Part shown: positions 9,537 through 18,317 of the stretch, piece after piece
Layout of the letters: each line of letters opens with the position of its first letter
How positions within the stretch are numbered: position 1 is the first letter of the stretch
DNA from: Pseudomonadota bacterium
GTDB taxonomy: Bacteria > Bdellovibrionota > Bacteriovoracia > Bacteriovoracales > Bacteriovoracaceae
NCBI GenBank assembly: GCA_027488375.1
Contig: JAIYBW010000004.1
Location: forward strand, 558,001 to 622,000
Direction: 5' to 3'
DNA: 64,000 nucleotides
Position numbers and translations under genes: made by a program
The notes under the pieces: generated by a model
Seen by the model: the letters and a program-made list of their open reading frames with translations, nothing else
Databases searched by the model: none
Told to the model about the DNA's origin: nothing

Positions 9537-10560
9537 TTTTACGTTCCTCAGGAGTATTTATATTGGCCAAGCTCAAAGGATTACTGAGCTGAAGTAAATT
9601 GATATTTTGCTGTTTTAGAACCTTCACTGGACAACGGATATCTTTTTCAAGGGCTTGATTAAAAATAGACTCTGCAGAAGGTGAATAAAGCGCACATAGG
9701 GCCTCAGGAAATTTCCCCTCAACATTTTCATAGGCCGTTGCAAACGCTTCAGGTTTAAAATCTGTCAGAATTTTCTCAACATGATCATGACTAAAATAAA
9801 CAAGATCACAGGCGACAATAAACCAATAAGCCTGTGGATATTTTTTAAAAGCACTTAACATCCCAACAACAGGACCAAGATTGGGTGTGAAATCAACAAT
9901 CGTTGGAATATTTTCTAATTCAGTACCCTTCCATTGGGCTTCTTCAGCTGTTGATAAGAAAACATCCTGGCAATAGTCTTTTAGAATATCTACTAGATAA
10001 GCAGCATGGGATTTTCCATGATAAGAAATTAAAGCTTTCGCTTCACCCATTCTTTGGCTTTTTCCCCCGGTGAGGACGAGACCATAAAGTGGACGATCAA
10101 GAATGGTTCTTTTACCGCCAGTTTTTGCCACTAAGCGGGTCTCTTTAATCAGGATATTATGAGTAACGGCCTTACACATATCATAAATGGTTAAGGCAGC
10201 CGTAAGTGCGCCATGGAGGGCTTCCATCTCTACACCAGTTTTAAAACTTGTTTTAACCCGACACTGAATTGTGACAAGTAGGTTCTCATCAATTGAGATA
10301 AAAAACTTGCAACTCTCAATTGGGATTTGATGACAAAAAGGTATGGTTTCAAAAGTCTTTTTTACGGCCATGGTTCCCGCAATAATCGCTGTCTGGAAAA
10401 CGGGCCCCTTAGCAAGAATGAGTTCATCACCTTTTAAATAGGCAGCCATCTCTTGAGGTAGCTGAACCTCTGTTTTTGCCAGCGCCATACGAATTGAAGT
10501 CGTCTTCTCCGTAATATCCACCATGGTTGGTTGATTATTATGATCTATATGAGTCAGCAC
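9523..10560 (-). CDS. moaC-mobA: MoaC-MobA fusion (cPMP synthase and Mo-cofactor guanylyltransferase)
   Basis: The N-terminal part (about 1-155) is MoaC, which makes cyclic pyranopterin monophosphate with MoaA. Catalytic residues appear at near-canonical positions: K51, H77 (FCHQIPIESC), E111 and E113 (GVEMEALHG), D127 and K130 (YDMCKA). The C-terminal part (about 158-345) is MobA-like, a nucleotidyltransferase adding GMP to Mo-molybdopterin. It has the P-loop-like LTGGKSQRMGEAKAL and the later VACDLVYF metal-binding segment. Gene order moaA, moaC-mobA, moaD places sequential steps together. A MobA domain implies a guanylated cofactor; I cannot tell whether XDH here uses it or plain molybdopterin. 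Confidence 0.92.
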   Translation of the reverse strand: MLTHIDHNNQPTMVDITEKTTSIRMALAKTEVQLPQEMAAYLKGDELILAKGPVFQTAIIAGTMAVKKTFETIPFCHQIPIESCKFFISIDENLLVTIQCRVKTSFKTGVEMEALHGALTAALTIYDMCKAVTHNILIKETRLVAKTGGKRTILDRPLYGLVLTGGKSQRMGEAKALISYHGKSHAAYLVDILKDYCQDVFLSTAEEAQWKGTELENIPTIVDFTPNLGPVVGMLSAFKKYPQAYWFIVACDLVYFSHDHVEKILTDFKPEAFATAYENVEGKFPEALCALYSPSAESIFNQALEKDIRCPVKVLKQQNINLLQLSNPLSLANINTPEERKNVHH

Positions 10561-11499
10561 TTATCCTCCAATCCTGTTCATGTCATGTGAGACTTCTGAA
10601 GGTCTCATCAAAGGTTTCATACCAAGCAATTCAAAATAAATACTCTCTCTTTCAGCTTTATTTAAATTCTTGAGTGATCGCCCATCATCTTTGAGCAAGC
10701 AGGCCCTAAGGATACCATCGGCCGAAAGACGCCATCGGGAACATTGTCCGCAAAATGCCTGAGACTCAGAGGCGATGAAACCAATTTGACCATTCGAATC
10801 CGTCATAAAATTAAAAGAAGTAGAATCTTTAGGTAGAAGTACCGACCTAAGACTTGTCTTCATTTTTATTCGATCAATCAACTCCTGCGCAGAAATAAAC
10901 TGATCCTTTTGTTCCTTACATGCATACCCAATTCGCATCAGTTCAAGAAAACGAACCTCTATTTTTGTTTCTTCAGCAAAATGAACAAAATTTAAGAGTT
11001 CATGATCATTTACACCTTTCATCATGACCGCATTCACTTTGACCTGGAAACCTAATTCCTGGGCCTTGAGAATGTTGGCATAGACACGATTAAAGTGATC
11101 ACCGTGAGTAATTTTTTTAAAATTATTTGGATCAAGACTATCTAAACTGATATTGAGTGAGGAAACATTATAACGCTGTAAAAGATCAAAATTTTTATCG
11201 AGTAAAATAGCATTTGTAGTCAGAGATATTTTCTTCAATCCGACTTGAGATAATTCTTGGAGAATAAGATCAAATGATTTTCTGACGAGAGGCTCTCCGC
11301 CTGTGAGACGAACTTCTTCTACTCCAAGACCTACTAACTCTTCCATTATTTGTCTGATTTCAGAGGGAGTAAGGTATCGGCCCTCATCCATAAATTCTTG
11401 ATCTACTGGCATACAATAATGGCAACGAAGATTGCACTTATCTGTAAGGGAGAGCCTTAATTTTCGGACCTGTCGTCCATGAGAATCAATCAAACTCAT
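10561..11499 (-). CDS. moaA: GTP 3',8-cyclase, radical SAM
   Basis: Converts GTP to the cyclic intermediate that MoaC turns into cPMP. The radical-SAM cluster ligands are C22, C26 and C29 (CNLRCHYCM). The SPASM-like C-terminal cluster cysteines appear in FCGQCSRWRL and RACLL. The protein ends in the functionally required Gly-Gly (DMNRIGG). I start at the ATG at 11499 (312 aa) because it has GGGAG eight bases upstream and overlaps the moeA stop as ATGA; a longer ORF to 11520 exists. It abuts moaC-mobA. Confidence 0.95.
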   Translation of the reverse strand: MSLIDSHGRQVRKLRLSLTDKCNLRCHYCMPVDQEFMDEGRYLTPSEIRQIMEELVGLGVEEVRLTGGEPLVRKSFDLILQELSQVGLKKISLTTNAILLDKNFDLLQRYNVSSLNISLDSLDPNNFKKITHGDHFNRVYANILKAQELGFQVKVNAVMMKGVNDHELLNFVHFAEETKIEVRFLELMRIGYACKEQKDQFISAQELIDRIKMKTSLRSVLLPKDSTSFNFMTDSNGQIGFIASESQAFCGQCSRWRLSADGILRACLLKDDGRSLKNLNKAERESIYFELLGMKPLMRPSEVSHDMNRIGG

Positions 11500-12644
11500 A
11501 AAAAAGGCTCCCATGTCCAAAAAGGATAAACCTCACCTTTTTCAAAATGATCCAATGATAAAGGCAATTCTAAGAACCCATCTGTTCCAGCAAGGGCGGT
11601 AAACTCGCCAGAATTTTTGATACTCGATGGTGTCGCCCATAAAGAACCATCTTCTTTGGACTCTAACTGAGCAGGTAAAAAATAAGTGAGCTTTTTTGAA
11701 AACGAAACATTGGAAGCTAGCTTCACATAAAGTTTTTTTCTTCCTAAGACATAACGATGGAGGCAGACAAGACTAGAAACAGGATTTCCAGGTAGTCCAA
11801 TCACAGCTGTCCTAAATTGAGAGTCTGTTCCAAACCATAATGGTTTACCAGGTCTTTGACTTACCTCATGAAAATGACATTCGACACCAGAGTCTTTCCA
11901 AACGGAAGGTAGAAAATCAAATTTCCCTTTAGAGACTCCGCCTGAATAAATCAAAATATCATAGGCCCCAACATTTTTTTTGTAATGCTGAGAAATAATC
12001 TCAGCATCATCAGGAAGGTGGTCAGTATCCACAGACTTAAATCCATGGAGTTCAAGTGAAGTCTTAATCGCATATACGTTAGAGCGTCTAATTTGATGAT
12101 CTAATGGAGTCTCTGAGACCTCAACAAGCTCATGGCCTGTGGAGATCACAAGAATTCGGCTGCCTTTGTGAGGCACAAACTCTTTGCCCATAGAGGCTGC
12201 AATTCCTAAGTTTGGACCATTAAGCATGGCCGTTTCATTCAGAACATCTTCACCTTGCTGGCAATCAGTCCCTTTTTGATGGATGTTTTCAAATATTTTA
12301 TAAGCTGATTCTTGAATGATTTTTGCGACACCTGAATTTATTTCTAGGTGTTCATAAGGAATAACTAAATTTGCTCCGATCGGAAGAGTTGCTCCGGTCA
12401 TGACTTCAAAACAATTCTCAGATTCACTAAGAACCTTCGCCAATTCACCAGCAGCTTGAATCCCAATTATTTTAAAATTCCTTTGTCCTTTTTTATATTC
12501 ATCAAAGTTAACTGCGATTCCATCCATCATGACTCGATGAAAGGGAGGGTAGTCTCTGTCAGCTTGGATAGAAGAAGAAAGGCCAAGGGGTTTTAGCTTC
12601 AAGTGTTTTTGAAATAATTCAGAGGCCTCTATGACTGAAATCAT
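11496..12644 (-). CDS. moeA: Molybdopterin molybdenumtransferase
   Basis: Inserts molybdate into adenylated molybdopterin. Family motifs are present: an N-terminal MISVIEASELF, the SGGVSKGKFDF region of the catalytic domain, FHEVSQRPGKPLWFG and GLPGNPVSSLV. The C-terminal domain IV follows. I place the start at 12644 because MoeA proteins normally begin MISV-x-EA; the ORF stays open to a GTG at 12665 and neither start has an ideally spaced Shine-Dalgarno. It is first in the operon. MogA/MoaB, which adenylates molybdopterin before MoeA acts, is not in the window. Confidence 0.93.
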   Translation of the reverse strand: MISVIEASELFQKHLKLKPLGLSSSIQADRDYPPFHRVMMDGIAVNFDEYKKGQRNFKIIGIQAAGELAKVLSESENCFEVMTGATLPIGANLVIPYEHLEINSGVAKIIQESAYKIFENIHQKGTDCQQGEDVLNETAMLNGPNLGIAASMGKEFVPHKGSRILVISTGHELVEVSETPLDHQIRRSNVYAIKTSLELHGFKSVDTDHLPDDAEIISQHYKKNVGAYDILIYSGGVSKGKFDFLPSVWKDSGVECHFHEVSQRPGKPLWFGTDSQFRTAVIGLPGNPVSSLVCLHRYVLGRKKLYVKLASNVSFSKKLTYFLPAQLESKEDGSLWATPSSIKNSGEFTALAGTDGFLELPLSLDHFEKGEVYPFWTWEPFL

Positions 12645-12738
12645 GCCCTTTAGTGTAGAATTCACCCCACACTAATTCAATGTTTTTACCTCTATAACTC
12701 GCAGCAAAACCTAGTCTTTTTTCCCTTCTTTTCAGGAC

Positions 12739-12768
12739 AAGACAATAAGTGAAAAATATCGCTATACT
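12739..12768 (+). promoter_or_regulatory. Promoter of MFS gene, likely leaderless
   Basis: AAGACA (12739-12744), an 18-bp spacer and TATACT (12763-12768). The -10 ends 8 bases before the ATG at 12777, and no Shine-Dalgarno is visible. Transcription starting 7-9 bases after the -10 would begin at the start codon. Confidence 0.45.
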
Positions 12769-12776
12769 CATTTCAA

Positions 12777-13973
12777 ATGCTTAAATCAAAATCTCCATTA
12801 TTTTTCTTATTTATTACCGCCGCCCTAGACATGATGGGGGTTGGACTGATCATCCCTTCTCTTCCCGATGTTGTGAGACGTTTTGCGAGCGATGAAAGAC
12901 TGGTTAATGAATATTTTGGTTATTTTATGTCTGTCTATTCACTCATGCAGTTTGTGGCCTCACCACTCTTAGGTGCTCTTTCTGATTTATTTGGTAGACG
13001 ACCAGTCCTCTTAGTCTCACTTATTATGGCCAGCTTAGATTATCTTCTTATGGCCTTCGCCCCTTCTCTATCTTGGCTTTTTTTAGGTAGGGTTATTTCC
13101 GGACTAACAGGGGCCAGTATCACTGTCTGTATGGCCTCAGTCGCCGATATTTCTGATGATTCGAACCGCTCAAATAATTATGGTCTTATTGGAGCAGCCT
13201 TAGGACTGGGTTTTATCCTTGGTCCGGCCCTCGGAGGATTTTTAGGAAAAATCTCCCCCGAAATGCCTTTTATAGTCGCGGCCATTTTAAATTTTTTAAA
13301 TTTTCTTTTTGGTCTTTTTATTTTGCCTGAAACTTATTCAGGAATTCAGCGAAAAAAAATCCAGCTCAAAAATCTCAATCCATTCTCAACCCTTCGTGAG
13401 ATTTTTAAATCTGAAATCATTTTCACCTTCGCGATCGTCCATTTTCTATTTCAATTGGCCGGCATGACCCATCCTTCCATTTGGAGTCTTTATACTCAAC
13501 ATCGATTTAATTGGACGCCAGAGCAAGTGGGGATCTCATTAACATTGGTAGGAGTTTTAATCGCTTTGGCCCAAGGTTGGTTTACGAGAATCATCATTCC
13601 AAAGTGGGGCGAACAAAAAACACTTTTCTATTGCTCCTTTGGAAATTTCATAAGTTTTATCTTGTATGCCATTATTACTGAAGGATGGATGCTCTATTTA
13701 GTTATTCTTTTTGCTTCACTCTTTTTTGTTGCCCAGCCTGCCCTGCAATCTCTCGCAACCAAGAATATCGCTCCTGAGGAGCAAGGGGAATTTCAAGGCT
13801 CCTTAGTTGCTCTCACGAGCCTCGCGGCGATCATTAATCCACTTTTCATGACAAGAATATTTTCTTTTTTTACTGATTCACAAGGCCTGTATTTACCTGG
13901 AGCTCCTTACTTGGTAGCAGCCTTTATAAGCCTAATTGCATGGCTTCTCCTTCTTAAGCGTAGAAAGTTTTAA
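12777..13973 (+). CDS. MFS drug exporter, TetA-like
   Basis: A 398-aa proton-antiport transporter of the major facilitator superfamily with about 12 hydrophobic segments. Motif A appears as GALSDLFGRRPVLL after TM2, motif B as GRVISGLTGA, and the antiporter motif C as GAALGLGFILGPALGG in TM5. The N-terminal LDMMGVGLIIPSLP is typical of the TetA/multidrug branch. The substrate cannot be assigned; tetracycline is only one possibility. It is a single-gene unit convergent with the XRE regulator, one base apart. Confidence 0.88.
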   Translation: MLKSKSPLFFLFITAALDMMGVGLIIPSLPDVVRRFASDERLVNEYFGYFMSVYSLMQFVASPLLGALSDLFGRRPVLLVSLIMASLDYLLMAFAPSLSWLFLGRVISGLTGASITVCMASVADISDDSNRSNNYGLIGAALGLGFILGPALGGFLGKISPEMPFIVAAILNFLNFLFGLFILPETYSGIQRKKIQLKNLNPFSTLREIFKSEIIFTFAIVHFLFQLAGMTHPSIWSLYTQHRFNWTPEQVGISLTLVGVLIALAQGWFTRIIIPKWGEQKTLFYCSFGNFISFILYAIITEGWMLYLVILFASLFFVAQPALQSLATKNIAPEEQGEFQGSLVALTSLAAIINPLFMTRIFSFFTDSQGLYLPGAPYLVAAFISLIAWLLLLKRRKF

Positions 13974-13974
13974 A

Positions 13975-14271
13975 TTACTCAACAGTTTTTATAAAATGAG
14001 AGGGATTAAGTCCGGACTTTCTTAATAAATTTCTTAAAAAAATTTCGACATAGAAATCTTCATCCTCATGCAGGCAAACGGCAAATTTTAAAGTCTCCTT
14101 TAAATCAGGCTCCATAACCTCTTCTTCTATTTTTGATAAGTAAGTTGAAGGAATTGAAAGTTTAGAGGCTATGTCTTCTAAACTTAAATCATTCGTTGTT
14201 CTATAAGCATGAAGGAGTTTTCCTATTGATAAGGGGCCAGTAAGCTCCTCATAAACATCTGTTAAGCTCAT
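13975..14271 (-). CDS. XRE-family HTH regulator
   Basis: A 98-aa protein with an N-terminal Cro/C1-type helix-turn-helix: residues about 16-60, including LLHAYRTTNDLSLEDIASKL and IPSTYLSKIEEE, followed by a helical tail. A GGAG site lies five bases before the ATG. A perfect 6-4-6 dyad begins 17 bases upstream and overlaps the -35 of the divergent lipoprotein gene, so it may repress that gene and itself. The regulated process is unknown. Confidence 0.8.
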   Translation of the reverse strand: MSLTDVYEELTGPLSIGKLLHAYRTTNDLSLEDIASKLSIPSTYLSKIEEEVMEPDLKETLKFAVCLHEDEDFYVEIFLRNLLRKSGLNPSHFIKTVE

Positions 14272-14287
14272 ATGATCTCCAAATAAA

Positions 14288-14316
14288 TTGATCAGAGGAT
14301 CAAATAAACCTATAAT
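14288..14316 (+). promoter_or_regulatory. Near-consensus promoter overlapping a dyad, leaderless type
   Basis: TTGATC (14288-14293), a 17-bp spacer and a perfect TATAAT (14311-14316). The -35 forms the left arm of the perfect dyad TTGATC-AGAG-GATCAA (14288-14303). The -10 ends six bases before the ATG at 14323, so the transcript would have essentially no leader. The dyad is a natural site for the divergent XRE regulator. Confidence 0.6.
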
Positions 14317-14322
14317 AAATGA

Positions 14323-15402
14323 ATGAGAACGATGATTATAGCCGCACTTCTCTTGAGTAGCTGCAGCACTAAAGAATTGAATCTAAATCCGAAGATGCGC
14401 TTGCGCACTTCTGAAACGCCGGTCAACCTCATTGAGAAGCACGAAGATCTTGCTTCCCCACTGACTTTAAATTTTGAACTAAACTATCCAGTATCTTTAC
14501 AAGCTGAAAAATATCAAAAAGAAAGAGCACAGATTTTAGAAAACGGCATGGCGTTGGTCATAAAGACAATTTACCTCCTAGGTCACACGGCCAGGCCAGT
14601 TGACGTGTCTGATTATCGCACCTCAGGCTGTAAAGCCTATAAAGTCAAAAAAATGCATCTTGTGTGTGGGAAAGAGAATGATCCCAAATCCTGGATTCCT
14701 AAAAAAAATTCAGAAACTCTTTCAGAATTTTACTGGTCTCATCGATTTCATGAAGACTACTTATTTAATTGGTCAGAGAAGTTTGGAGTTTTTTTTAATT
14801 TCATCAAAAATCGCTCTTCTGATTTAGAATTAGTTCCAAATGAAAATTCTAGTTATGAATTTAATTTTAGAATCTCAAGAATTTCTTTAAAACCAAATGA
14901 TGAGTTTCCTCAATTCCAACTAAAGATACTTGAACAAAGAAATCCTACTATTGAATTGGCCTACGCTTTCTCTTATTTTGCCACAAAAAAGACGGAAGGC
15001 TTTCTAGCTCCTGTAACTCATCTCAGCTCTGACTTTGAAGAGATGAAAAAGAAAAACCTGGTGCTGATCAAAAGCAGTCAATTTGATGAGCTTCATCAAA
15101 ATATTAAGGCTCTCAATAAAAACAATCTTTTAATCAACCACAACTACTGTCCTTTAAACCTCAATATGTGTGATTATCCTAACCGGATTGATTTTAAGGA
15201 TGAGAAAAAGGTTAATGACTATATTTTTGATCTCAATCTAAGAAGCCATGTTTGGGGGCTGCTTCTTTTGGGACATACAAAATTAGAAAAGATCAGTGAT
15301 CAGCCGCAAAAAGCCCAAATTCGCGCCACTGTTGATATGAAGGCCATCATGAATTCTTATAAGATTATGCCCACTCGGGCCTACAGAGAAATGATCGAAT
15401 AA
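14323..15402 (+). CDS. Lipoprotein of unknown function
   Basis: A 359-aa protein beginning MRTMIIAALLLSSC, a very short signal with a clear lipobox (LLSSC), so it is predicted to be lipid-anchored. The mature part is soluble, alternating charged and aromatic residues, with four Cys at later positions that may form disulfides. I recognise no domain. It is transcribed from a near-consensus promoter whose -10 lies six bases before the ATG. A second ATG at 14332 is an alternative start and would leave a short leader. It is divergent from the XRE regulator. Confidence 0.8.
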   Translation: MRTMIIAALLLSSCSTKELNLNPKMRLRTSETPVNLIEKHEDLASPLTLNFELNYPVSLQAEKYQKERAQILENGMALVIKTIYLLGHTARPVDVSDYRTSGCKAYKVKKMHLVCGKENDPKSWIPKKNSETLSEFYWSHRFHEDYLFNWSEKFGVFFNFIKNRSSDLELVPNENSSYEFNFRISRISLKPNDEFPQFQLKILEQRNPTIELAYAFSYFATKKTEGFLAPVTHLSSDFEEMKKKNLVLIKSSQFDELHQNIKALNKNNLLINHNYCPLNLNMCDYPNRIDFKDEKKVNDYIFDLNLRSHVWGLLLLGHTKLEKISDQPQKAQIRATVDMKAIMNSYKIMPTRAYREMIE

Positions 15403-15580
15403 TTCAAAAAGGTCCCGCATTTCGCATACTTACTAAATCAAACTTTGATCTAAGTCTTGAGATTTGAGCGCTTAAAATCGACTTCTATTTTAAGTGTCAA
15501 AAATATCAACAGCACCTTCCATTTTTACATGAAAGACCCTTCATGCTCGTGATTTTTCCTGAAAACGCTAACATAGGGGC

Positions 15581-16861
15581 ATGAAAAAAATTATATCCTT
15601 TATCCTCCTTACACTTTCCCTTTTAACTACAGCCTTTGCTGATTCGGTACGAATTATCGACAGTGGCGATGAAGCTTATCATGTGAGAATGCAGCTCATC
15701 GAAAGTGCAAAAGAAGAAATTCAAATTTCTTATTTCATTTTTGCAGAAGATAATACGGCCCTTGAAGTCCTTGCTCTGCTTCGTAAAAAGGCGAGAGAAG
15801 GTGTAAAGATTAAAGTTATTATTGATGAAATGTTTAATCATATTTCTGACGAAGTGGGTGCTCATCTGCTTTCTGAAAATGTTCAAATTAAAAATTTCAA
15901 TGAATTCAATCTTCTTAAACTTCGTCGTTCAATACGTTACCGTATGCATGATAAAATGCTCATTATTGATGCTCAAAAAGCTGTTCTTGGTGGAAGAAAT
16001 ATTGAGGATACATACTTTGATCGCGCCACAAAGAACTATGATGACCGTGATATCTACGTCAGAGGAGATATGGCAAAAGATGCCTCAAATTACTTCAATA
16101 ATTTATGGCAAGCAGATCACCTTAAAATCTTCGCCCCTAAAAAAGCAAAGGCCAATATGGGGTCACTAACATTAGATAAAGTTGAAAATAATTTCTTTGC
16201 TAAATCTTCAAGAAGTTCTTTTGACCTCTCTTCATGGGAGTCAGAAACAACTGAAGTTGAAAGTGTTGAACTCCTTCACGACCCTATCGCAGCGAAGAAG
16301 ACAAAAATGATCGGAACGGCTGAGGGCCTTTATAAATTAATTGATAATGCCCAGTCATCAGTTCTTATTGACTCTCCCTACTTAATCTTCACTAAAGAAT
16401 TAAAGCAAACGTTAAAAAATGCTATTGCAAGAGGTGTAAGAGTTAGAATCCTTACGAATTCATTAAAATCAACAGATGCACTTCTTCCCCAAGCTAGTTA
16501 CATCGGTCAAAGGAAAAAAATTGTAAGGATGGGGATTGAACTCTACGAATATTTTGGAGAAGACAGCTTTCATGCAAAATCGATGGTTGTAGATAATAAA
16601 ATTGCAGCGATTGGTAGCTTTAACTTTGACCCTCGTTCACAGAATCTTAACACCGAAACAATGGCAATTATTAAAGATGAGACAATTGCAGCAGCTCTCA
16701 CAAAATCGATGGATGAGAATTTAGCGATAGCCTACAAAATTGACCAAAAAGGAAAGCCAGAAGGTCAAAAATCACGCCTCCCTGGAGCAAGCTTAAAGAA
16801 GAAAATTTTGACACGTCTAATTCAATACCTTGTAGCACCTCTTATTAAGGGTTTACTATGA
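15581..16861 (+). CDS. Exported phospholipase D/cardiolipin synthase-like protein
   Basis: A signal peptide (ends TTAFA) precedes two HKD catalytic modules characteristic of the PLD superfamily. These are H123-DK-...D in HDKMLIIDAQ with GGRN after it, and H331-AK-...D in HAKSMVVDNK with GSFNFDPRS after it. Spacing and the FNFDPRS element resemble the cardiolipin synthase/YmdC branch, which transfers phosphatidyl groups. An exported version would act on phospholipids outside the cytoplasm. A GGGG element precedes the ATG. The stop overlaps the start of the next gene as ATGA, so the two products are probably made together. Confidence 0.87.
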   Translation: MKKIISFILLTLSLLTTAFADSVRIIDSGDEAYHVRMQLIESAKEEIQISYFIFAEDNTALEVLALLRKKAREGVKIKVIIDEMFNHISDEVGAHLLSENVQIKNFNEFNLLKLRRSIRYRMHDKMLIIDAQKAVLGGRNIEDTYFDRATKNYDDRDIYVRGDMAKDASNYFNNLWQADHLKIFAPKKAKANMGSLTLDKVENNFFAKSSRSSFDLSSWESETTEVESVELLHDPIAAKKTKMIGTAEGLYKLIDNAQSSVLIDSPYLIFTKELKQTLKNAIARGVRVRILTNSLKSTDALLPQASYIGQRKKIVRMGIELYEYFGEDSFHAKSMVVDNKIAAIGSFNFDPRSQNLNTETMAIIKDETIAAALTKSMDENLAIAYKIDQKGKPEGQKSRLPGASLKKKILTRLIQYLVAPLIKGLL

Positions 16862-18315
16862 TAACTAAGATTGTTTTTCTCCTCATTCTTACCTTATCGT
16901 CAACAGGCCTACTAGCGAGAGTTGGTGCAGAGGACCTGATTCAAAAATTGGCAGATAGTAAACTTGTCGTCGATAAGCATGCAAAATGGATTGATGAATC
17001 TGTAAAAACAAATCGACCTCTATCAGGTAAGGAACTCTTAGAAGTAAGTGAGGCAGCGAAAGAAAGAATCCTTACCAGAAAAGAAGCTTATGACTATTTC
17101 AGCGAGGATTTTGACCTTGTTAAAAGGCCAATTAGAAAAAACCGTTTTACTATTTCAGATGAAAATTTAAAAAGTATGCTTGGTAGCCTAAGTGTTGCAG
17201 TAACTCTTTATGAGACAACTCTTCATACTTACCATATGTTCCAAGATCGTCCAAAACTTCGTAGACTTCTCAATGAGAAAGATTCTTCATTTAATAGAGA
17301 GGATGACACTTTTAAAGATTCACTCAAAAGCTTATTCTCAATTAAAAATAGTCTCCTCTTACTTCGCGCTATCAAGATTTACAAGCGCTTCTATCTTACA
17401 AGGCCGGATTTAATGGCGATTCCACAGTTACAAAAATTTGCCCGCATCATTGAGTCGAGCTACCTTTACAATCATTTCAGAAACCATAATGAAGATTCAG
17501 GTCTAGGGAAAGATATCTTTTTAATACTTTTGACTCGTTTAAAAGTGAGCATGCAAGCGAAGGTTGACTTTTTCAACTTCATGGCAAACTCAATTGTTTA
17601 TAATGGAAGTAAACTCTTTGGAAATATTGTGGGCGGATTTCAGAAGCGACGCGGACTTCTCTATCAAGATGAATCTTTTATCACTAGAGTTGAAAGTATG
17701 ATGAAACCAATGGACATTTTACTTGAAAAAACTCCTTTCCGAATGACAGATCGCTTTATCCCAGGTTACTGGGGGCACGCTGCAATCTATATTGGAACTG
17801 AAGCAGATCTTAAAAGATTGGGTATTTGGGAAAATGACCTCGTTCAAAAATTTGCTCAAGAACTTGCTGATGGGAAATTTATTGTGGAGGCCTTAAGAAA
17901 TAGAGTTCAAATGAATACATTAGAGCATTTTTCTGATATCGATGACTTCGCTCTTTTAAGAAACGAACAGGAAATGTCAGATGAGGAGATCGCAGACCAT
18001 ATTCTTCGCGCCCTTTCACATGTTGGAAAAAAATATGATTTTAGCTTTGATGTTGAAACCGGTGATACAATTGTTTGCTCAGAACTACACTACCGTACTT
18101 TTGTAAACCTTAAATTTAACACAACTTTTTATCTTGGCCGCAGTACGATTTCTGTCGACCAGGTTGCAGAGCAGGCCATTGCTGGAATGCCTCTAAAACC
18201 GATCCTTCTCTACGTAAATGGTGAAGAAGTTCTTGAGGAAGAAATTCAAGAAACTTACGATGGTCTACTTAAAAAACCAGTGCTCAACGAGGAGCAATTA
18301 CCAGAAGCAGCTTAA
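16858..18315 (+). CDS. Exported YiiX/C92-type permuted papain-fold hydrolase
   Basis: A 485-aa protein with an N-terminal signal (MITKIVFLLILTLSSTGLLA), a long helical region to about residue 280, and a C-terminal permuted NlpC/P60 (YaeF/YiiX, peptidase C92) domain. In this fold the His precedes the Cys: H307 in YWGHAAIYIG, then C407 in TIVCSELHYRTF. Related enzymes cleave amide or thioester-type lipid bonds or peptides; the substrate is unknown. It is coupled by a 4-base overlap to the PLD-like gene, suggesting joint action on lipids or an envelope. Confidence 0.8.
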   Translation: MITKIVFLLILTLSSTGLLARVGAEDLIQKLADSKLVVDKHAKWIDESVKTNRPLSGKELLEVSEAAKERILTRKEAYDYFSEDFDLVKRPIRKNRFTISDENLKSMLGSLSVAVTLYETTLHTYHMFQDRPKLRRLLNEKDSSFNREDDTFKDSLKSLFSIKNSLLLLRAIKIYKRFYLTRPDLMAIPQLQKFARIIESSYLYNHFRNHNEDSGLGKDIFLILLTRLKVSMQAKVDFFNFMANSIVYNGSKLFGNIVGGFQKRRGLLYQDESFITRVESMMKPMDILLEKTPFRMTDRFIPGYWGHAAIYIGTEADLKRLGIWENDLVQKFAQELADGKFIVEALRNRVQMNTLEHFSDIDDFALLRNEQEMSDEEIADHILRALSHVGKKYDFSFDVETGDTIVCSELHYRTFVNLKFNTTFYLGRSTISVDQVAEQAIAGMPLKPILLYVNGEEVLEEEIQETYDGLLKKPVLNEEQLPEAA

Positions 18316-18317
18316 AT

